The position numbers were made by a program, and so were the translations under genes. The notes below the pieces were generated by a model. The model was not told the origin of the DNA and did no database searches. It was given only the letters and a program-made list of their open reading frames with translations. A stretch of 64,000 bases of DNA, from positions 21,323,056 through 21,387,055 of the forward strand of contig OX940868.1 in the NCBI GenBank assembly GCA_954871525.1, written 5' to 3'. Positions 36,439 through 49,958 of this stretch are shown here, in pieces. The stretch's first letter is position 1; each line of letters starts with the position of its first letter. The stretch comes from Parietaria judaica. Its lineage: Eukaryota; Streptophyta; Magnoliopsida; Rosales; Urticaceae.

Positions 36439-39400
36439 ATGTGAACTTTGTCTGAGAGATCACACAAAAACCCATATATATGAATTCTTACGTTGATTAG
36501 TAACTATAGAAATAAAATGTGCCAAGATCACTTCAACAAAGTTAACTTATAATCACGAGATTTATCACGACGATATATATATATATATATTTTTATCCAT
36601 ATCGGGCCTTCAACTCGATAGTAAGTTCCTCAAATCTTATAGCTTAAACATTTTAAATTATGATTCAGATCCGTTTTCTTAGTCCGACGCATTTTATAGC
36701 TTCGTGGAGCAAATTTTATCGAATATAGTCCTTATTAGATTTGGTCTTTTATTGCAATGGTTGTTTTAATTTTTTACACTCTCTTAATGTAACAGTTACC
36801 AGATCATAATTGATTATTCCGTAGTTTTTTTATTTTTATTTTGAATTGGGTTTTCACGTAAAACTATTCGGTCGGTTTCTCGATAAAATTGTTACTATTT
36901 TGTTTTCCGTTTGATATACATATAAAAAACTATTAAGAGAGAATCGAAATGTCATCGGAATAAAAGTTAGTTGGCTAATATGTTAATAATTTCTGTGCTT
37001 GAATCTGCTTGAGCTGGAATTTATGTGCAAAAGTATCTTTAGTGTCAAATTCAAGTCTCTCAAGAAAGAACAACTAGGCATAGTAGTTATTATATTGTGA
37101 TCATTTTTACACCAAAAAAACAATTCATTCAATCCAAGTCCAAAAAAGATGATGATGTACATGTGTCGAGCTCTTTCTCAAGCTCAATGGAATCAACAAC
37201 AAAAAGAATCACCTCTCCCAAAAATCAATAAATAAACAAAAATAATTATGATTAGTTAATGTTTTTTTTAAAGCTTGCACTTCTGGCAAAGAACCATATC
37301 TACACGATGCGATCACTCAGAAAATATGAAATGAAATAACACAATGAAGAAGATTTTTAGGCACCAAAGTGTAGATTTCTAGACTATGGTTTGTACTATA
37401 TCCAAATTTATATATTAGCACAATTATTGTGTTTAATTTAAGCATTTTTGTTTTATAAAGAGATGCTTCAATCATAAAGCTAAGAATTATATTTTTTTCT
37501 TCTTCTTCTCAAAATCATAAACCCTCATCAAGCTTGGCATCTTTATGGAACAAAAAAAATAATGAAACAAATTTTGAAAAAGAAAAATGAACATTTATAG
37601 TGTGAAGAAAGAACCTTAGAAGAAAAAAAGAAAGAAATAAAAAAACATCTTTTTTATTTTTTAACACTTTGACTTGACAAATAAAACTTGGACAACCAGA
37701 ATTGAATACAACTTGAATACTTTTTCCGTCATTAACCTTACATATAACATAATCCACAACATTAATTAATTCTTTTCCCTTTTTCAATTACAATTTTTCT
37801 TCCAAATTGTAATTTTGTCATTTGGGCAATTAGTTGATGGGAAAATTCCCCAGTCAGATCTTTGCTATGACAAACATAGTCTCAACTCAACTAGAATTTA
37901 ATGGGACAAATAGTAGAGAGGGTTCAAAAAAGAATTAATATTTTAATTGATCATTAAGCACTAATAAATGATTCCAAAGACTCACTTTTGACTAAATACA
38001 CGATTTAACAAGAGAATTAGTATATTAAGCATAGTAAGATCAACATGCTTATCATTACACTGCTACAATTGTGTAAAAGGTTAGTCATCACACTAGCCTA
38101 TTGTGCTATATAATAATAATAATAATAATAATAATTAGTGAGTTGCTTGCGCCCATTGTCTGCATAGCTCGCGTTGGGGCAAACAGTAAGTTGCCCGCAC
38201 AAACGAAAAAAGTGGGATGTTGACTTAGACACTTGTTTTTTTTTTCGTCTTCTTCATTTTAAGTTTTAAAAAAAAACATGGACGGGTTGCTTGTTTCTTA
38301 CATTCATAGTGAGTAAGTTTCGCCAACTCGAAATTAAATCACGGTCTGGACAGCCTGCATCAAGTTCAACTTCGGGCCTAAGTTGCCCACAAGTCAAAAA
38401 ATCACGGGATGGTCAGGCCCGCTAGTGATCTGGCCATCCCATCTCTTGAGAGAAATAATTAATAAGATTGGTGACTGATGGAAGAGTTGGTCTATTTTTT
38501 TACATTTTTATCCTTTTGTTTTGGTCTAAGCGAAAAGCCGTGCCTTGTTGGTACACAAAAAATTCCATGCACTAATCAGAACTTAAACAGTAATTTGTCT
38601 TGCAATTATTATCAGAAAATCATATAATAAGTATGTGCACGAATGTAGTTATGATTGTTTAATGGAAATTGCTTTGTTATTTATCAATTAATTATTGCCC
38701 ATGTAACAGACAGGATATATATAGACCCTTTTGGCTAATCACTAATGATAAAACTTTTGACAAGTTTATTGTTAAGAAAAAGGTAAGAGAGAAAAAACCA
38801 AAGGTGCTCTTTCCTTTAGAAGAAGAATTCATTTTTGATGGTCTAGTATTATTGTACTTCTCATCCCATTAAAAATCAAAAGGGAAAATGTTGAATTCAT
38901 AAGCTAGTAATTAGCTAGGTATATATGTAGGTGAAGAGAGCATGTGAGTTGTAAATAACGAGCCTTTGAACTAGCGATCAATATTTTTGCAATAATATAC
39001 AAATGATAAAAAATAAAAAAATCATTCACAATTCTCAAAAAATCTACGTTTTATTCTCGGAATCCGGATTATTTTTCAACCAGAACAAGAATTCAATTTC
39101 TTTCTTTCTTTCTTTCTTTCAAACAATAATTATTCAAATTCGTAACTTTGATTCCGTAAGAAACAAAACTAACATGCTTGATTTAAAAGTTCATTTTATC
39201 GCTAATCATACACGTATTATTGATAATATTTCTAAAGCCTACTTCTTAGCAAGTAATTAACCGTGCATAGTCTAGTTAACTTATGTAAGCGAGACTCGCC
39301 CTTATAACCCATTGGATCGAGCATAGTAAACATTTTTTCTCGTGAACAAATCAAACGCTTGAGCAAATTTACTTCTCATTTTAGTGAACTAATTAACAAT

Positions 39401-39490
39401 TAATTGATGGAGAGCTTCACTAGCAAGATGATGATGTATAACTTTCAATGATCTCAAAGTGCTTGTGGTTGACTAGAAGAGGAGATTCTC
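36439..39490. other. Intergenic, no gene seen
   Basis: AT-rich. (TAA)n is at 38111-38136 and (TTTC)n at 39099-39120. A slightly GC-richer patch at 38140-38450 (TTGCCCGCACAAACG, GGCCCGCTAG) may be an old repeat. No protein-like ORF. Confidence 0.45.
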
Positions 39491-39497
39491 ATAATAG

Positions 39498-39693
39498 CTA
39501 TTGATTTAATCTATGATTGTTTTTTTACAAAATTGAGCACCTAATGAGTCCTCCTTTACTGCAAATCATTTGTTAATCTCTCCTTGTCTCCACTACTTAA
39601 GATTAGGGGAGTGATCTGTCCATTTCAGGCTAGATTTAGTATTCTAATTAATGTGGCTTTCTCCAACTATAATATTGCAATTTCTTTTCCATT

Positions 39694-39734
<41 letters not shown>

Positions 39735-40541
39735 AAGAAAGCTTACCAAGCAACTCTAACGTGACTCGGTATGAAATTGTAACATTACACCAAAATAGCA
39801 TAATTTTTAGACTTGTTAAAAAAGTTTGAGCGTAAAATTTATATTTTTTAATATTTTGCTCCTTATTATCTATATTAATTTTATTAATAAAATATAATAA
39901 TAAAAATAAACTTTTTCATGGAAATGATCTTTTAAGTGAATCTTTTTTCTCTCTAGAGTATGCAAAGAAATATAGAAGGGTTATGAGTTAAGAACGGTGG
40001 GTCATTCACAATCGAGTGTTACAATTTTCATTTGAGTGAGTGAGTGAGGAATGTCCCAAAACTAAAAGCAGTCAAAATACTAGGTCTTTAGCTAGCTAGG
40101 CTTCCTAGGTCTTTGCAACGAGAAATTAATAATAATTTTTTGAAGAAAATATTCCTTCAACGTGTGAAGAATCCAGAAAAGCCACTCATAAAAGTTGTTA
40201 CTTTGTAGGCTCAACTTACCAACTTCAAGATTGTGACACCTCACTGTTTCTTTTGTTCTTCACTACTCAGAGTCTCACACTCTTTACTCTTTAGCAAAGT
40301 ATTCAATACAAACAAAAGGGAGAGAAGTTGAGATAAAGAGATTTATGTGCACAACCCGATCAAATTCAAGGCTTATTCTGCAAATAACTATAATATTTCA
40401 TAAATATTTATAAAGGTTTACAAAATTACAATAGCTTAGTTTGATCCTTTTTAGCCTTCAAAATTGGTTTACAATTGCAATTACAACATATACAAGTCTT
40501 ATTGAGACTCTGCGGTATAGGGTTTAGGTGGTGCTGTACAT
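39498..40541. repeat. Segmental duplicate of XPB 3' flank, distal copy
   Basis: About 1 kb here aligns in direct orientation with 42755-43737: for example GAGTCCTCCTTTACTGCAAA, TTTCAGGCTAGATTTAGTAT, CAACTTACCAACTTCAAGAT and CAAATTCAAGGCTTA recur in the same order, with small indels and substitutions. A (TTA)n microsatellite (39689-39734) has expanded in this copy only. It ends at CTGTACATAC, where it joins the exon-12 piece of the XPB pseudogene. Confidence 0.85.
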
Positions 40542-42018
40542 ACTTTGCGATGAATCCCCCTTTCACGAGATCCAACCAATTCGCTTCATACAATTTGGGA
40601 CCGATAAGAAAGTTCAGATCTGTAATCCTCTCGTCCTCTCTCACCAACGTAGCTACGGAGATATATCAAACATTTAGTTTCAATTAAGAAGAAAAGGACC
40701 AATTACAGTTAGTGTGTGAATATGTTCAGCGAGAAATTTAATATTCTATTGCAAATTTAACATGACGTGATTCAAACACCACAATATCGATTTTTTTTAA
40801 TGTTTTGGGCTAAAGCGAACCAATAATCTCTGCCTAGTATCAACATAGATAGATTAAGTTGCTTGGATATAGAAATGGATATTACTATATATATACTAGC
40901 AATGTTATTGTTTTCTTTGTATTTGTTTCATGTGGGACTTTCCAAATCCAAACAAACGTGTATTTTTCATTTATTTATATTTGCTCTATGTGGGACTTCT
41001 CCGAAAAAGAAAAAAAAAAGTTAATCATGTGTATTATCAAATTATATAGTATTTTTTAATCTTGTTTTTATTTTCTTGTTTGAAAATGACATGATTTTAT
41101 TTACATTTGTTTGAGTATGACATGATTTTATTTGAGTATTTACATATGTGAGAGTGAGACTATATTTTATTTACATATGTAAACTTAGTAAATATATTCT
41201 TAAAACTATTTTAGTGGTTTTTCATCGATAAGTGTCAATAATCCATTGATAATCCTCGATAAGTGTCTGTAACGGTACACGTTAAGCTACAGTTTTAGCA
41301 ATTTTCTATTGATAATCCTCAAAAATCCACTGATAATCCTTGAAAACGGCAACCGATTTATCAGCAAAAATAACATTTGAACCTTGACTACAACAACGTG
41401 ACAAATTTCAGGGGCATAGCTGGTAATTAACCATTGTATGTAGGGAAGGGTGTAGAAGCAAGCAACGAAACTAACTGTTACAAGTGTGTACCTATATTCC
41501 ATGTAAACCATGCCGTTGGCGCCGGACATGGCTTTCATAGATCCCTGCGAAACGGGGTGATTTGTGGAGAGCTATGTCGTCTGCGTCTTCTTCTAATTGC
41601 ATAGCCCAACCGCGTTGTCACCGGCGCTCAACACTTGGCATGCACGATGGAACATTACGAGGTAAATCTCTACTTCGACAAATGAAGCATCATTGGGAGC
41701 AAACTTGCGTATAATGAAGTGAGAAAGCGAAAATTTATATTCTATGAGAATACCAAACAAAATAGTAGGATTTTCAATCGAGCAATAACTGAGTCTATCG
41801 TATAACTGATTAACTAAATAATCATAATTAATATTATACACGATCATCAATGGAGTACCTTGTCTTGAAAGCTTTACGGATTTTCGTCCTCTCAACGTAG
41901 CTGCATGTCGCATAATACACATCGAGGTTAGATTTAATCTTCTAAACTATATTTTTTTCTTCATCAATACAAATATTAGTATTTAAGGACAAAGTCGTCA
42001 TAAGAAGATAAAGACCAA
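40542..42018 (-). pseudogene. Shuffled partial XPB pseudogene (pieces of exons 14, 19 and 12)
   Basis: Three pieces of the intact gene at 43869-49958 occur here on the same strand but out of order. 40542-40745 matches part of exon 12 ([20 protein letters not shown]...) plus upstream intron. 41400-41820 matches exon 19 ([16 protein letters not shown]) and flanking introns of 44030-44460. 41850-42018 matches the 3' part of exon 14 and upstream intron of 45815-45985. In transcription order they read 14-19-12, so this cannot be a simple copy. Changes in the exon 19 piece break the frame (GGGATCTATGAAAGCC instead of GGATCCATGAAAGCC; one base missing near GGGCTATGCAATTAG). It cannot make a helicase: Walker A and DEVH exons are absent. 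A transposon end (41085-41385) lies inside it. Confidence 0.88.
41085..41385. mobile_element. Truncated relative of the 27797-28290 transposon
   Basis: This stretch shares with 27960-28290, in the same orientation, TACATATGTGAGAGTGA, AAACTTAGTAAATATA, repeated GATAATC(A/C)TCGA motifs and the terminus ...GCGATTTATC-type sequence ending TTGAACCTT (41385). The left end is missing. It interrupts the XPB pseudogene between the exon-12 and exon-19 pieces. The flank GACTACAACA after the right end resembles GACTACAACGTGAC in the intact gene at 44024, so the right border marks the insertion point. Confidence 0.65.
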
Positions 42019-42404
42019 TGACCCGATGCCTCCGAAGTAGCACATTGCCCCTTACCTTTCGAAAATGCGAATATTATTGGTCACTTGTACACAACACGTG
42101 ACTTAATAGTTACTCCATGGTACCTTTGCCAATTAATTATTAGACGAGATCAATATAGTGATTGATGTGGATATTGTGAAGCAATCAATGAGTCTAGTTA
42201 TTCACGATCGGTTAAGATAAAAGAAAAAATCAAATAGACGTGAATATCCTCGAATTGGAGACAATATGCTACTTTTTGAGAGTAGAAGTGGCAAATTACA
42301 CCGCATACAAAGTTCAGGGGGGCGTTAATGCCAATTACTCACTTTTATTTATTTACTTTTTCTTTTAAGAAGACTAAATTTAGAATCTCCATATTGAAAT
42401 GCAG

Positions 42405-42770
42405 GTTGTTACAGGCTCAACCTTCTTTTACAGTGCCAATGTGACAATCCAAGCCTGTGAAGACCCCACAAAACATGGCCAATTTTGTGATCAAACAGTG
42501 GAGAATCTCGAGGACAATAATGGAATTTCATTCAATTACACCAGAAATATTTGCCTAGTGAACAAGGAGGCCAAACTATACTATACGCCTTAAGCACGCT
42601 CCGGCCGATGCAGATCAAGGTAAATCAGACGATATTCGCGTCAACAGGACACTCGGAAGCAAAGAAGTCTCCGTGACATGTCTTGCTAGAGCGAATGGAG
42701 CCCCGGAAAAGTCCTTGTATGACGATTCAAGTAGGCTGAGCAAGTCGTCTTTGGTCTATTGATTTAACCT
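42405..42770 (+). pseudogene. Exon-like fragment of an unidentified protein gene
   Basis: After an acceptor-like TGAAATGCAG, a protein-like frame reads VVTGSTFFYSANVTIQACED..., with Cys residues and two N-glycosylation-type sites (NVT, NYT), up to a TAA at 42591-42593. Coding character continues in the next frame (LKHAPADADQGKSDDIRVNR..., to about 42765), which suggests a frameshift; alternatively AAG|GTAAAT near 42618 may be a real donor. The sequence looks secreted or extracellular. I do not recognise the family. It lies between the pseudogene and the proximal duplicate of XPB 3' flank. Confidence 0.4.
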
Positions 42771-43737
42771 ATGATTACTTTTCTGCACGTAAGTGAGTCC
42801 TCCTTTACTGCAAATCGTTTGTTAAGCAAGTCGTCTTAGGAGAGTGATTTGTCCATTTCAGGCTAGATTTAGTATTCTAATGTGGCTTTCTCCAACTATA
42901 ATATTGCAATTTCTTTTCAACTGTATTCTCTGTCTTCTAAGAAATAAAATTTATTTATATATATGAACTGAGCATCTCTTGCGTGACGCAGTATGAAACT
43001 GAAACATTACGCCAAAATAGCGTAGTTTTTAAACTCGTTAAAAAAGTTTTTGAGTGTAAAATTTACATCGTTTTAATATTTTGTTCCTAACTAACTATTA
43101 TTAATTTTATTAATAAAATATAATAATAAAAATAAACTTTTTCATGTAATTTTTGGTGTTGCAGTAGAGTAAAAAAATGAAAAAGAGAATGAAGATTTTT
43201 CATGGAAATGACTATTTAAGTGAATCTTTTTTTCTCTCCAAAGATATATAAAAGGGTTATGAGTTAAGAATGGCGGGTCATTCACAATCGAGTGTTGCAA
43301 TTTTCATTTGAGTGAGGAATGTCCCAACCCAATAGCAGTCAAAATACTAGGTCATTAGCTTCAAGATTGTTACTTTGTGAAGAATCCAGAATAGCCACTC
43401 ATCAAAGTTGTTACTTTGTGGGCTCAACTTACCAACTTCAAGATTGTGACACCTCACAGTTTCTTCTGTTCTTCACTACTAACACTCTTAGCAAAATACT
43501 CAATACAAACAAAAATGAGAGAAGAATTGAGATAAAGAGATATATGTGCACAACCCAATCAAATTCAAGGCTTACTGTGCAAATAACTATAATATTATGA
43601 AGGTTTATAAGATTACAATAGCTTAGTTTGATCGTTTTGAGCCTCCAAAATTGGTAGTTGATCAGCCAATTGCAATTACTAACAAATACAACTCTCATTG
43701 AGACTCTGTCATATAGAATTTAGGTAGGGTTATACAT
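42755..43737. repeat. Segmental duplicate of XPB 3' flank, proximal copy
   Basis: Direct-orientation partner of 39498-40541. It ends about 130 bases before the XPB stop codon on the plus coordinate, so in transcription terms it is the immediate 3' flank of the intact gene. The sequence AGCAAGTCGTCTT occurs at both 42737 and 42824, a small local duplication at the block border. Confidence 0.85.
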
Positions 43738-43868
43738 ACCGGAATCATGTTCCTCAATTGTCAATTCCGGGTAGAACTGGCTAGGGCATGCGGTCCACTC
43801 GCATTAAGGGTGCAGGGTGTGGAAGCTTCATTCGCACGGTAACCGATGTCTAAATTTTATCGATAATC

Positions 43869-46800
43869 TTAGGTGAAGCGCTTCTTGAACAACGAATGCC
43901 TCTTTGCAGGGTCTTTGGGCTTGCCCCTCGGTACAAGCCTCCCTTTGCTGGTACTGTAAAAATAGAAAACATATTTTTTTTAACGATTATAAAATAATTG
44001 AATGAAAGACAATTAAAGGGCAGACTACAACGTGACAAATTCCAGGGGCATAGCTGGTAATTACTGTATGTAGAAGCAAGCAACGCAATTAACCGTTACA
44101 ATTGCTTACCTATATTCCATGTAAACCATGCCGTTGGCGCCGGACATGGCTTTCATGGATCCTGCGAAACGACGCGATTTGTGGAGAGCTATATCGTCTG
44201 CGTCTTCTTCTAACTGCTCTAGCCCAACTGCGTCGTCGCCGGCACTCAACACCTGGCACGCATGACCAACGTTAAGAGATAAATCACTACTTCCACAAAT
44301 GAAGCATCATTAGGGACAAATTTTCTTATGAATATAACGAGTGAGATTGAGAATATTTATATTTTATGAGTACCAAACAAAATAGTATTTCCAATCGAGC
44401 AATACACGAGTCTAATTCTTATACATAACTTAGCTATCATTCAACTGATTAACTAAGCTAATCATAATTAATATCATATACTATATTATATACAATATCT
44501 GACTTCCATATTTCTATAAAAAGTAATAGTAGAAAAGCCGCAAAGTTACATACCTTGGAGAGGAGAGCCAGTTGATCTTCAAGTCGATGATAGTTCAAAT
44601 CAGCACCCGTGTCGGGTGGAGGCAAACTTGTGATCACCTTTCAGAGGAGCAAAAGTACAGATCCATGAAAAGAAATAAAAATAAAATAAAATATAAGTTA
44701 TGGCAAAAAATCATAAGGAAGTACCTTAAAGCTATAACCTTGATCAATCAAAAATTGTTGCCTTTTAGTCGAATAGTACATCTCCTGCATTAGACAGATT
44801 GAGCATCAATGCCAATAATTATGCTTATCGACAAATACAATGCAGAGAATATAAAAATATATTATATGAACCTGTGTATCGGTTGAAACAAGCGAATAGA
44901 AAAACGCATTATATTCCTCTTTTCCTCCTGCCATCCTATCCTGAAGCTTGCCCTGTGAGATACATCAATTATCAACGTGAGAACGCGCGATGGTTCAAAA
45001 GAGAACCCGTTAACAGCTATAGAAATTTAGATTAATTTGATTACACAAAAAATAAATTGAAGTGCTAATATTAGCAATGAAGCGATTGTGAGGAGGTTAC
45101 GAAACAAACCTTAGCCCTAAGAATACGACCAAGACGCTGAGCTTCTTGACGTCTTGAACCAGCATGTGATGATATCTGAATGATCACATTGGCTTCAGGA
45201 ATATCGATAGAGTTATCACCAACCTGTAATCGAAATTAAGAATGTAAAAATGATCACATACTTCTCGTATTGATTTTTATTACAGATTACAGGCCATCTC
45301 GTATAATAGAGTAATCCGTCTGAAATTGTCAAATTGTCTCAGGTGACCACAAACTTTTTATTTGCTCAATTTGCTCATCAAACTTGTCAAAGTAAAGCTC
45401 AAGGGGTAAATTGATGCAAAAATAAGTTTAGAGGGAAAACGGAGACAACGCGACGAGTAAAGTGACCAAACAAAGAGACGCTTAAAGAACGCAACAAGTT
45501 AAAGGAGTCAACTGATAAAGACTCCAAAAACGAAGAAAGTTACTAAGCTTGCGATGGAAAAAGGTATTTTTTGCCTAAAAAAAAGCCTCATCATAGCCAA
45601 TATGAGCTCGATTATGAAAATAAACGCATGTCATTTGTGAAGCAATACAGAGAATACATGTATATCCAATGATAAAGAAGAGAAAAGAATCATAATGAGA
45701 CATAGATCGCAACCTAGGTAAAACAAATCTAGTCTAGTATGTTATATACAGATTATCAAAGTGGAAAAAAAAGAAACGCTGAAGTACCTTGGACAGGAAG
45801 ATAGTGTTAACTTCCCGACTTGTTTTGAAAGCTTCAAGGATTTTTGTCCTCTCAACGTGGCTGCATGTCGCATAATACATACACATCATGGTTAGATTTT
45901 ATCTTCTGAACTTGTGGTGTTGTCTCAGCTTCTGAACTTTATTTTTTCTTATCAATACAAATATTAGTGTTTAGGGACAAAATCGTCACAAATAAACTAA
46001 TATGTACATTGCAAGTTGTTCAGAATTTTCACGAAAAAACCATCCATTATTAACCGGACAGAGGAGCAAGACAATTTATAAGTTCAGGGAGCTTTGAATA
46101 AAAATTATTCTTGAAATCCTGAATGCAGCCAACCTGGTAGCACCATAGATCATGGGTTTCCGAAGCTTCATTGCGTATTCAGTAAGTGCAAAGAGGTTAT
46201 CGGCAAAGACAATAATCTTATCACCACGTTGTTGCTCATGAAACCGTATGAGAAATTCACATGCCCGAAACTTGTTCGGGTTCATAACATAAAGTGCCTA
46301 TAAATATAAGAGGATATACATTAACCCTGTGAAGTATAATTAAATAGATCAAGTTCAACAACCGAGCAAATAACACGATGATTTTCTGTTGACATGTAGT
46401 TTAAATTTCTTGATTTTAGGAAGTTTGCTATTTTTTAAGTAATTACTGTAAAAATATCTGTGCTTACTTTGTACCCAAATTTCAACAGTTTAAAATACAA
46501 TTCTCACCGTTTTATGGTTTGCATACGAGATATGAATACAATTTGCTAGGACCAGTGAATATAATTTGAAATAAAAATGACCTTGTAGAAATAAACAAAC
46601 CTGCTTTTTCTTAGAGTTCTCTTTTTTCAAGTATTCTGCGAAAAACTCCTTCGTCATCGGACACCATACTTCAGCACACTGTACATTTGCGATAAATCCC
46701 CCTTTCACGAGATCCAACCAATTCGCTTCATACAATTTGGGACCGATAAGAAAGTTCAGATCTGTAATCCTTTCGTCCTCTCTCACCAACGTAGCTACAG

Positions 46801-49800
46801 AGATATATCAAACATTTAGTTTCAATTAAGAAGAAAAGGACCAATTACAGTTAGTGTGTGAATATGTTCAGCGAGAAATTCAATATTGTATTTCTGATGT
46901 ATCATTTATTACAAAGAGATGAATTCTTCTCGTCTATAGGTTTCAATCTGTATCATACACATTAGTAGGAAAAATATTATATCATATAGTTTACGTACCA
47001 GTGAGCCCAAGTTTGCAATGAGATTTAGTGATGCTGATCACCTTTCTAAACATGTGAGCAGGAACAACATGCACCTGAAAATAAATAATAACGAACTTAG
47101 TTTTATACTCTTTGCATTGTGAATATACAAAGAACATTTTCTAGAAAAACTTCGGATATTAACATCAGACAATTTGGCCAAGAACATTTTTTTTTTCTCC
47201 AAATACTTTTTTTTCTTTCCTTATTTTTCGATTTTGTTTTCTCCATAATGTATTCTTACTACAAAAGATAACATTTTTTTTTTTGTATTTTACCTCATCC
47301 ATGAGCAGTAATCCCCATTCTCGATTCCTTATTTCCTCGATAATTTTTTCAGATTCTTCGGATCGTTTACCCCCAAAGGCGACCATATTGTACGTCGTCA
47401 CAACCACCCCAGCATTACCACGGAAGCGTTCTTTGCTATCGGAGGTGAAACGACAAATTTGGTCATCTCGTATTGTAGACCAGAGCTTAAACTGAAACGC
47501 CCACTGATCCACCGACACGGCATTCGTTGCTAAACAGAGGCAGCTTTTTTTTATTCTGCTTGCTGCTGAAACACCGACAAGAGATTTTCCCGCACCACAA
47601 GGAAGGACAATAATGCCTGATCTTGCTCTTCCTGCGCATATAACAAATGGTGAACTCGTAAGGGCAAGGTCGTAATTATATTAATAAATGTTTTCTTCCT
47701 TTATATTTGACTTAATTCGATCCACACCACAAGAAAAACATTTATTCGCGACTGAAAAAATCAATCTATATTCAGAGCAAATGTTAAGACTGTTCAGAGA
47801 CTGATTTCAAATATTATTATTTAGTGAAGTTTTTTCCTAAATCAGTTGAAATATACACATTTCTACCGATAAATATTTAGCGGGTAAATATAAAGAACGA
47901 GTCCCGGCATAATCAGGAATTCATCTCTAGGATTGCTTGACAGCATAGTACAAAGATATGTACACTGAAAAAAGAGGGATTTTTTTGTGCATAATGTTGT
48001 TTATCGTACCATTGTTTGTGACGAGCAGACAAAATATTTCCATGATAATCCATCGAATTCGAAGTTGATAAACAACCATAGTAGCCACTTATTTACATGC
48101 TTAAACCTAACGGCGAATCATACCATTTCCGAACATTTTGCTCAAACTTTTCTCCTGGTACGGTCGTGGCTGTGCCTGGGGCTTCAGTTCCATGTCAAGG
48201 TCGGGGTTAACCTACAGCATCAAAAGCAAATGGATATAGAATCAGAGAAAATTTCAATAAAAATCAGTAACAAATAAAAAACAGGAATAATATCTGGTGA
48301 CTTACAGTATCATTTCTGAAGTCATACTCCTCGAGCATCGGATAATTAAGAGCGTTAGGCAAGCAACGTTGCTTGACATTTTCAACCTGCCAGTGAGAAA
48401 ATTCTATTTTACAACCTCGATAAACCAAACCCAGTAATCTTTCAAATTTGAAATCTACAAGACAAAAAAAATGTATTACATGATTGGTTTGTATTGACAA
48501 CTAGAGAGAAAAAAATTGAATATATTCAAGTACTATTATAATTTCAAAGGCTTACAATCAGAAAATAAGATCAAAACGTCTGAAGAAGTATTGTAAAGCA
48601 CGGGAAAATAGAAGGCTCTTCATAATCTAACCTCCTAATACAACACCTAAAATACCTGGGCAGGATCAATTTCGAACGAGTGAGTTTCTTTTTCTTCAGC
48701 TACGGCTGCCAATTCTGCTTCATCCAGCAGTCCGTCTTGACCATTTACCGTCTCGCCCAAAGTTTTGCTGATAGTAAATCCATCATTTCCATGTGCAGCC
48801 TATAGAGAATTTAGGTTAAAACATTTACAGTTCAATAGTAAGAGATTCGGTTTTTACCCTCAAAAACTGGTAACCTGTGAAAAATACAAAACACCGGTAC
48901 CACAAACGTAATATACAAACTCATAGCACATGCTTGATTGGTATATCGATTCCAAGCTCATCTTATAAAGGAGCTCACCTCAGAAGTAATCCTAGAGCGA
49001 GCTATAACGTCGTCACTAAGCAATCTCTTTAGAACCTGCAAATAGTCGGAACCAAACATCAGTAACCCAAAAGTCTACAATCCACATTTAACACAAAAAA
49101 AGGGAGACAATAAGTGAACGGCGTGCCTCCGGGAATGGAGACTCGACGAAGTAGCGATTCTTCTTGAGAACAAGCTTCACTTTTCCATAGTTGGAAGTGG
49201 AACCATAAATGAAGTCGATCATCTCTTTCGGAAGCTTGGTCTTCGACAGCTTGTTCAGAACACTCACGATCGTCTCTGTTTCTAGGCCGACGGAAACCGC
49301 GGCGTACAGTGAGTGCGGAGTCAAATTGTACTCGTGCATCGACTCCGGCCTATACAGAAAAGTAAACAAATCATCCATAAAGTATCAAACTAACAAAATC
49401 GTCCATAAACAGTAGCGATTCAGTACCTGCACACGGGCTCGGCAATGGCGATGAGGAAGTCGTAGGCTTGCTTATACAAATTCGAGAAAGTCTCGAGAAA
49501 AATTCTTCCATCGGCACAAGCCCACAATGGCCTATTGGCATGGTCAGGTTTCAGTTCCAGCTTGGTGAAATCCCTCTTTTTGCCATCACCTTCAATCAAC
49601 AAAAACCCTAAATCCCAAACTCCATAACAGAAACATAAAAGCGAAAGCACACGCATACCATCGCGCGGATCGTCGTCAGCTTCGTCGCCGAAATACGCGT
49701 CCTCGTCTTCGACGAACGGATTCCGCTGCTCCTCCTGGATCAATAACGGATTCAAACGCACGAATTTACAAAACCCAGAACAAAACTGAGAAGAAAAATG

Positions 49801-49958
49801 GATCCCATGAATGAAAATGACCTTGGCAGATGATTTTTGCCTCTTGCTGGGTCGACCTTTCTCACCTGGAAGATAAAAAACAATGTTATGAATTTGCAGA
49901 ATCCAAATGGAGAGGAGAAATGGAAGATGAATTGAGAGTGATTACTACCGTGTCCCAT
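43869..49958 (-). CDS. XPB1: TFIIH DNA helicase/translocase XPB (ERCC3/RAD25 homologue)
   Basis: Twenty exons on the minus strand: 49949-49958, 49822-49865, 49659-49734, 49427-49589, 49127-49349, 48979-49035, 48656-48799, 48306-48386, 48124-48211, 47294-47631, 46999-47074, 46601-46794, 46134-46297, 45788-45860, 45110-45223, 44872-44952, 44725-44784, 44554-44637, 44110-44252 and 43953-43869. They sum to 2298 nt, 765 residues, in frame throughout. Visible parts: acidic N-terminus ([13 protein letters not shown]...; [14 protein letters not shown]), Walker A GAGKS (308-312), DEVH box (407-410, split by intron 10), the RED motif (438-440) characteristic of XPB, and motif [10 protein letters not shown] (606-613). 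XPB is the SF2 translocase of TFIIH that opens promoters and acts in nucleotide excision repair. Intron 5 has a GC donor. Arabidopsis has two tandem XPB genes; here the second copy is only the 40542-42018 relic. The symbol follows plant usage. Confidence 0.97.

Noticed and set aside
38111..39734. CRISPR-like or other array at (TAA)n, (TTTC)n and (TTA)n runs
   Set aside because: These are simple microsatellites with no spacers, in eukaryotic DNA.
47165..47293. Extension of the XPB ORF past exon 10
   Set aside because: The open frame continues into Lys-rich intron sequence; GAG|GTAAAA is a proper donor, and the DEVH box is completed by exon 11.
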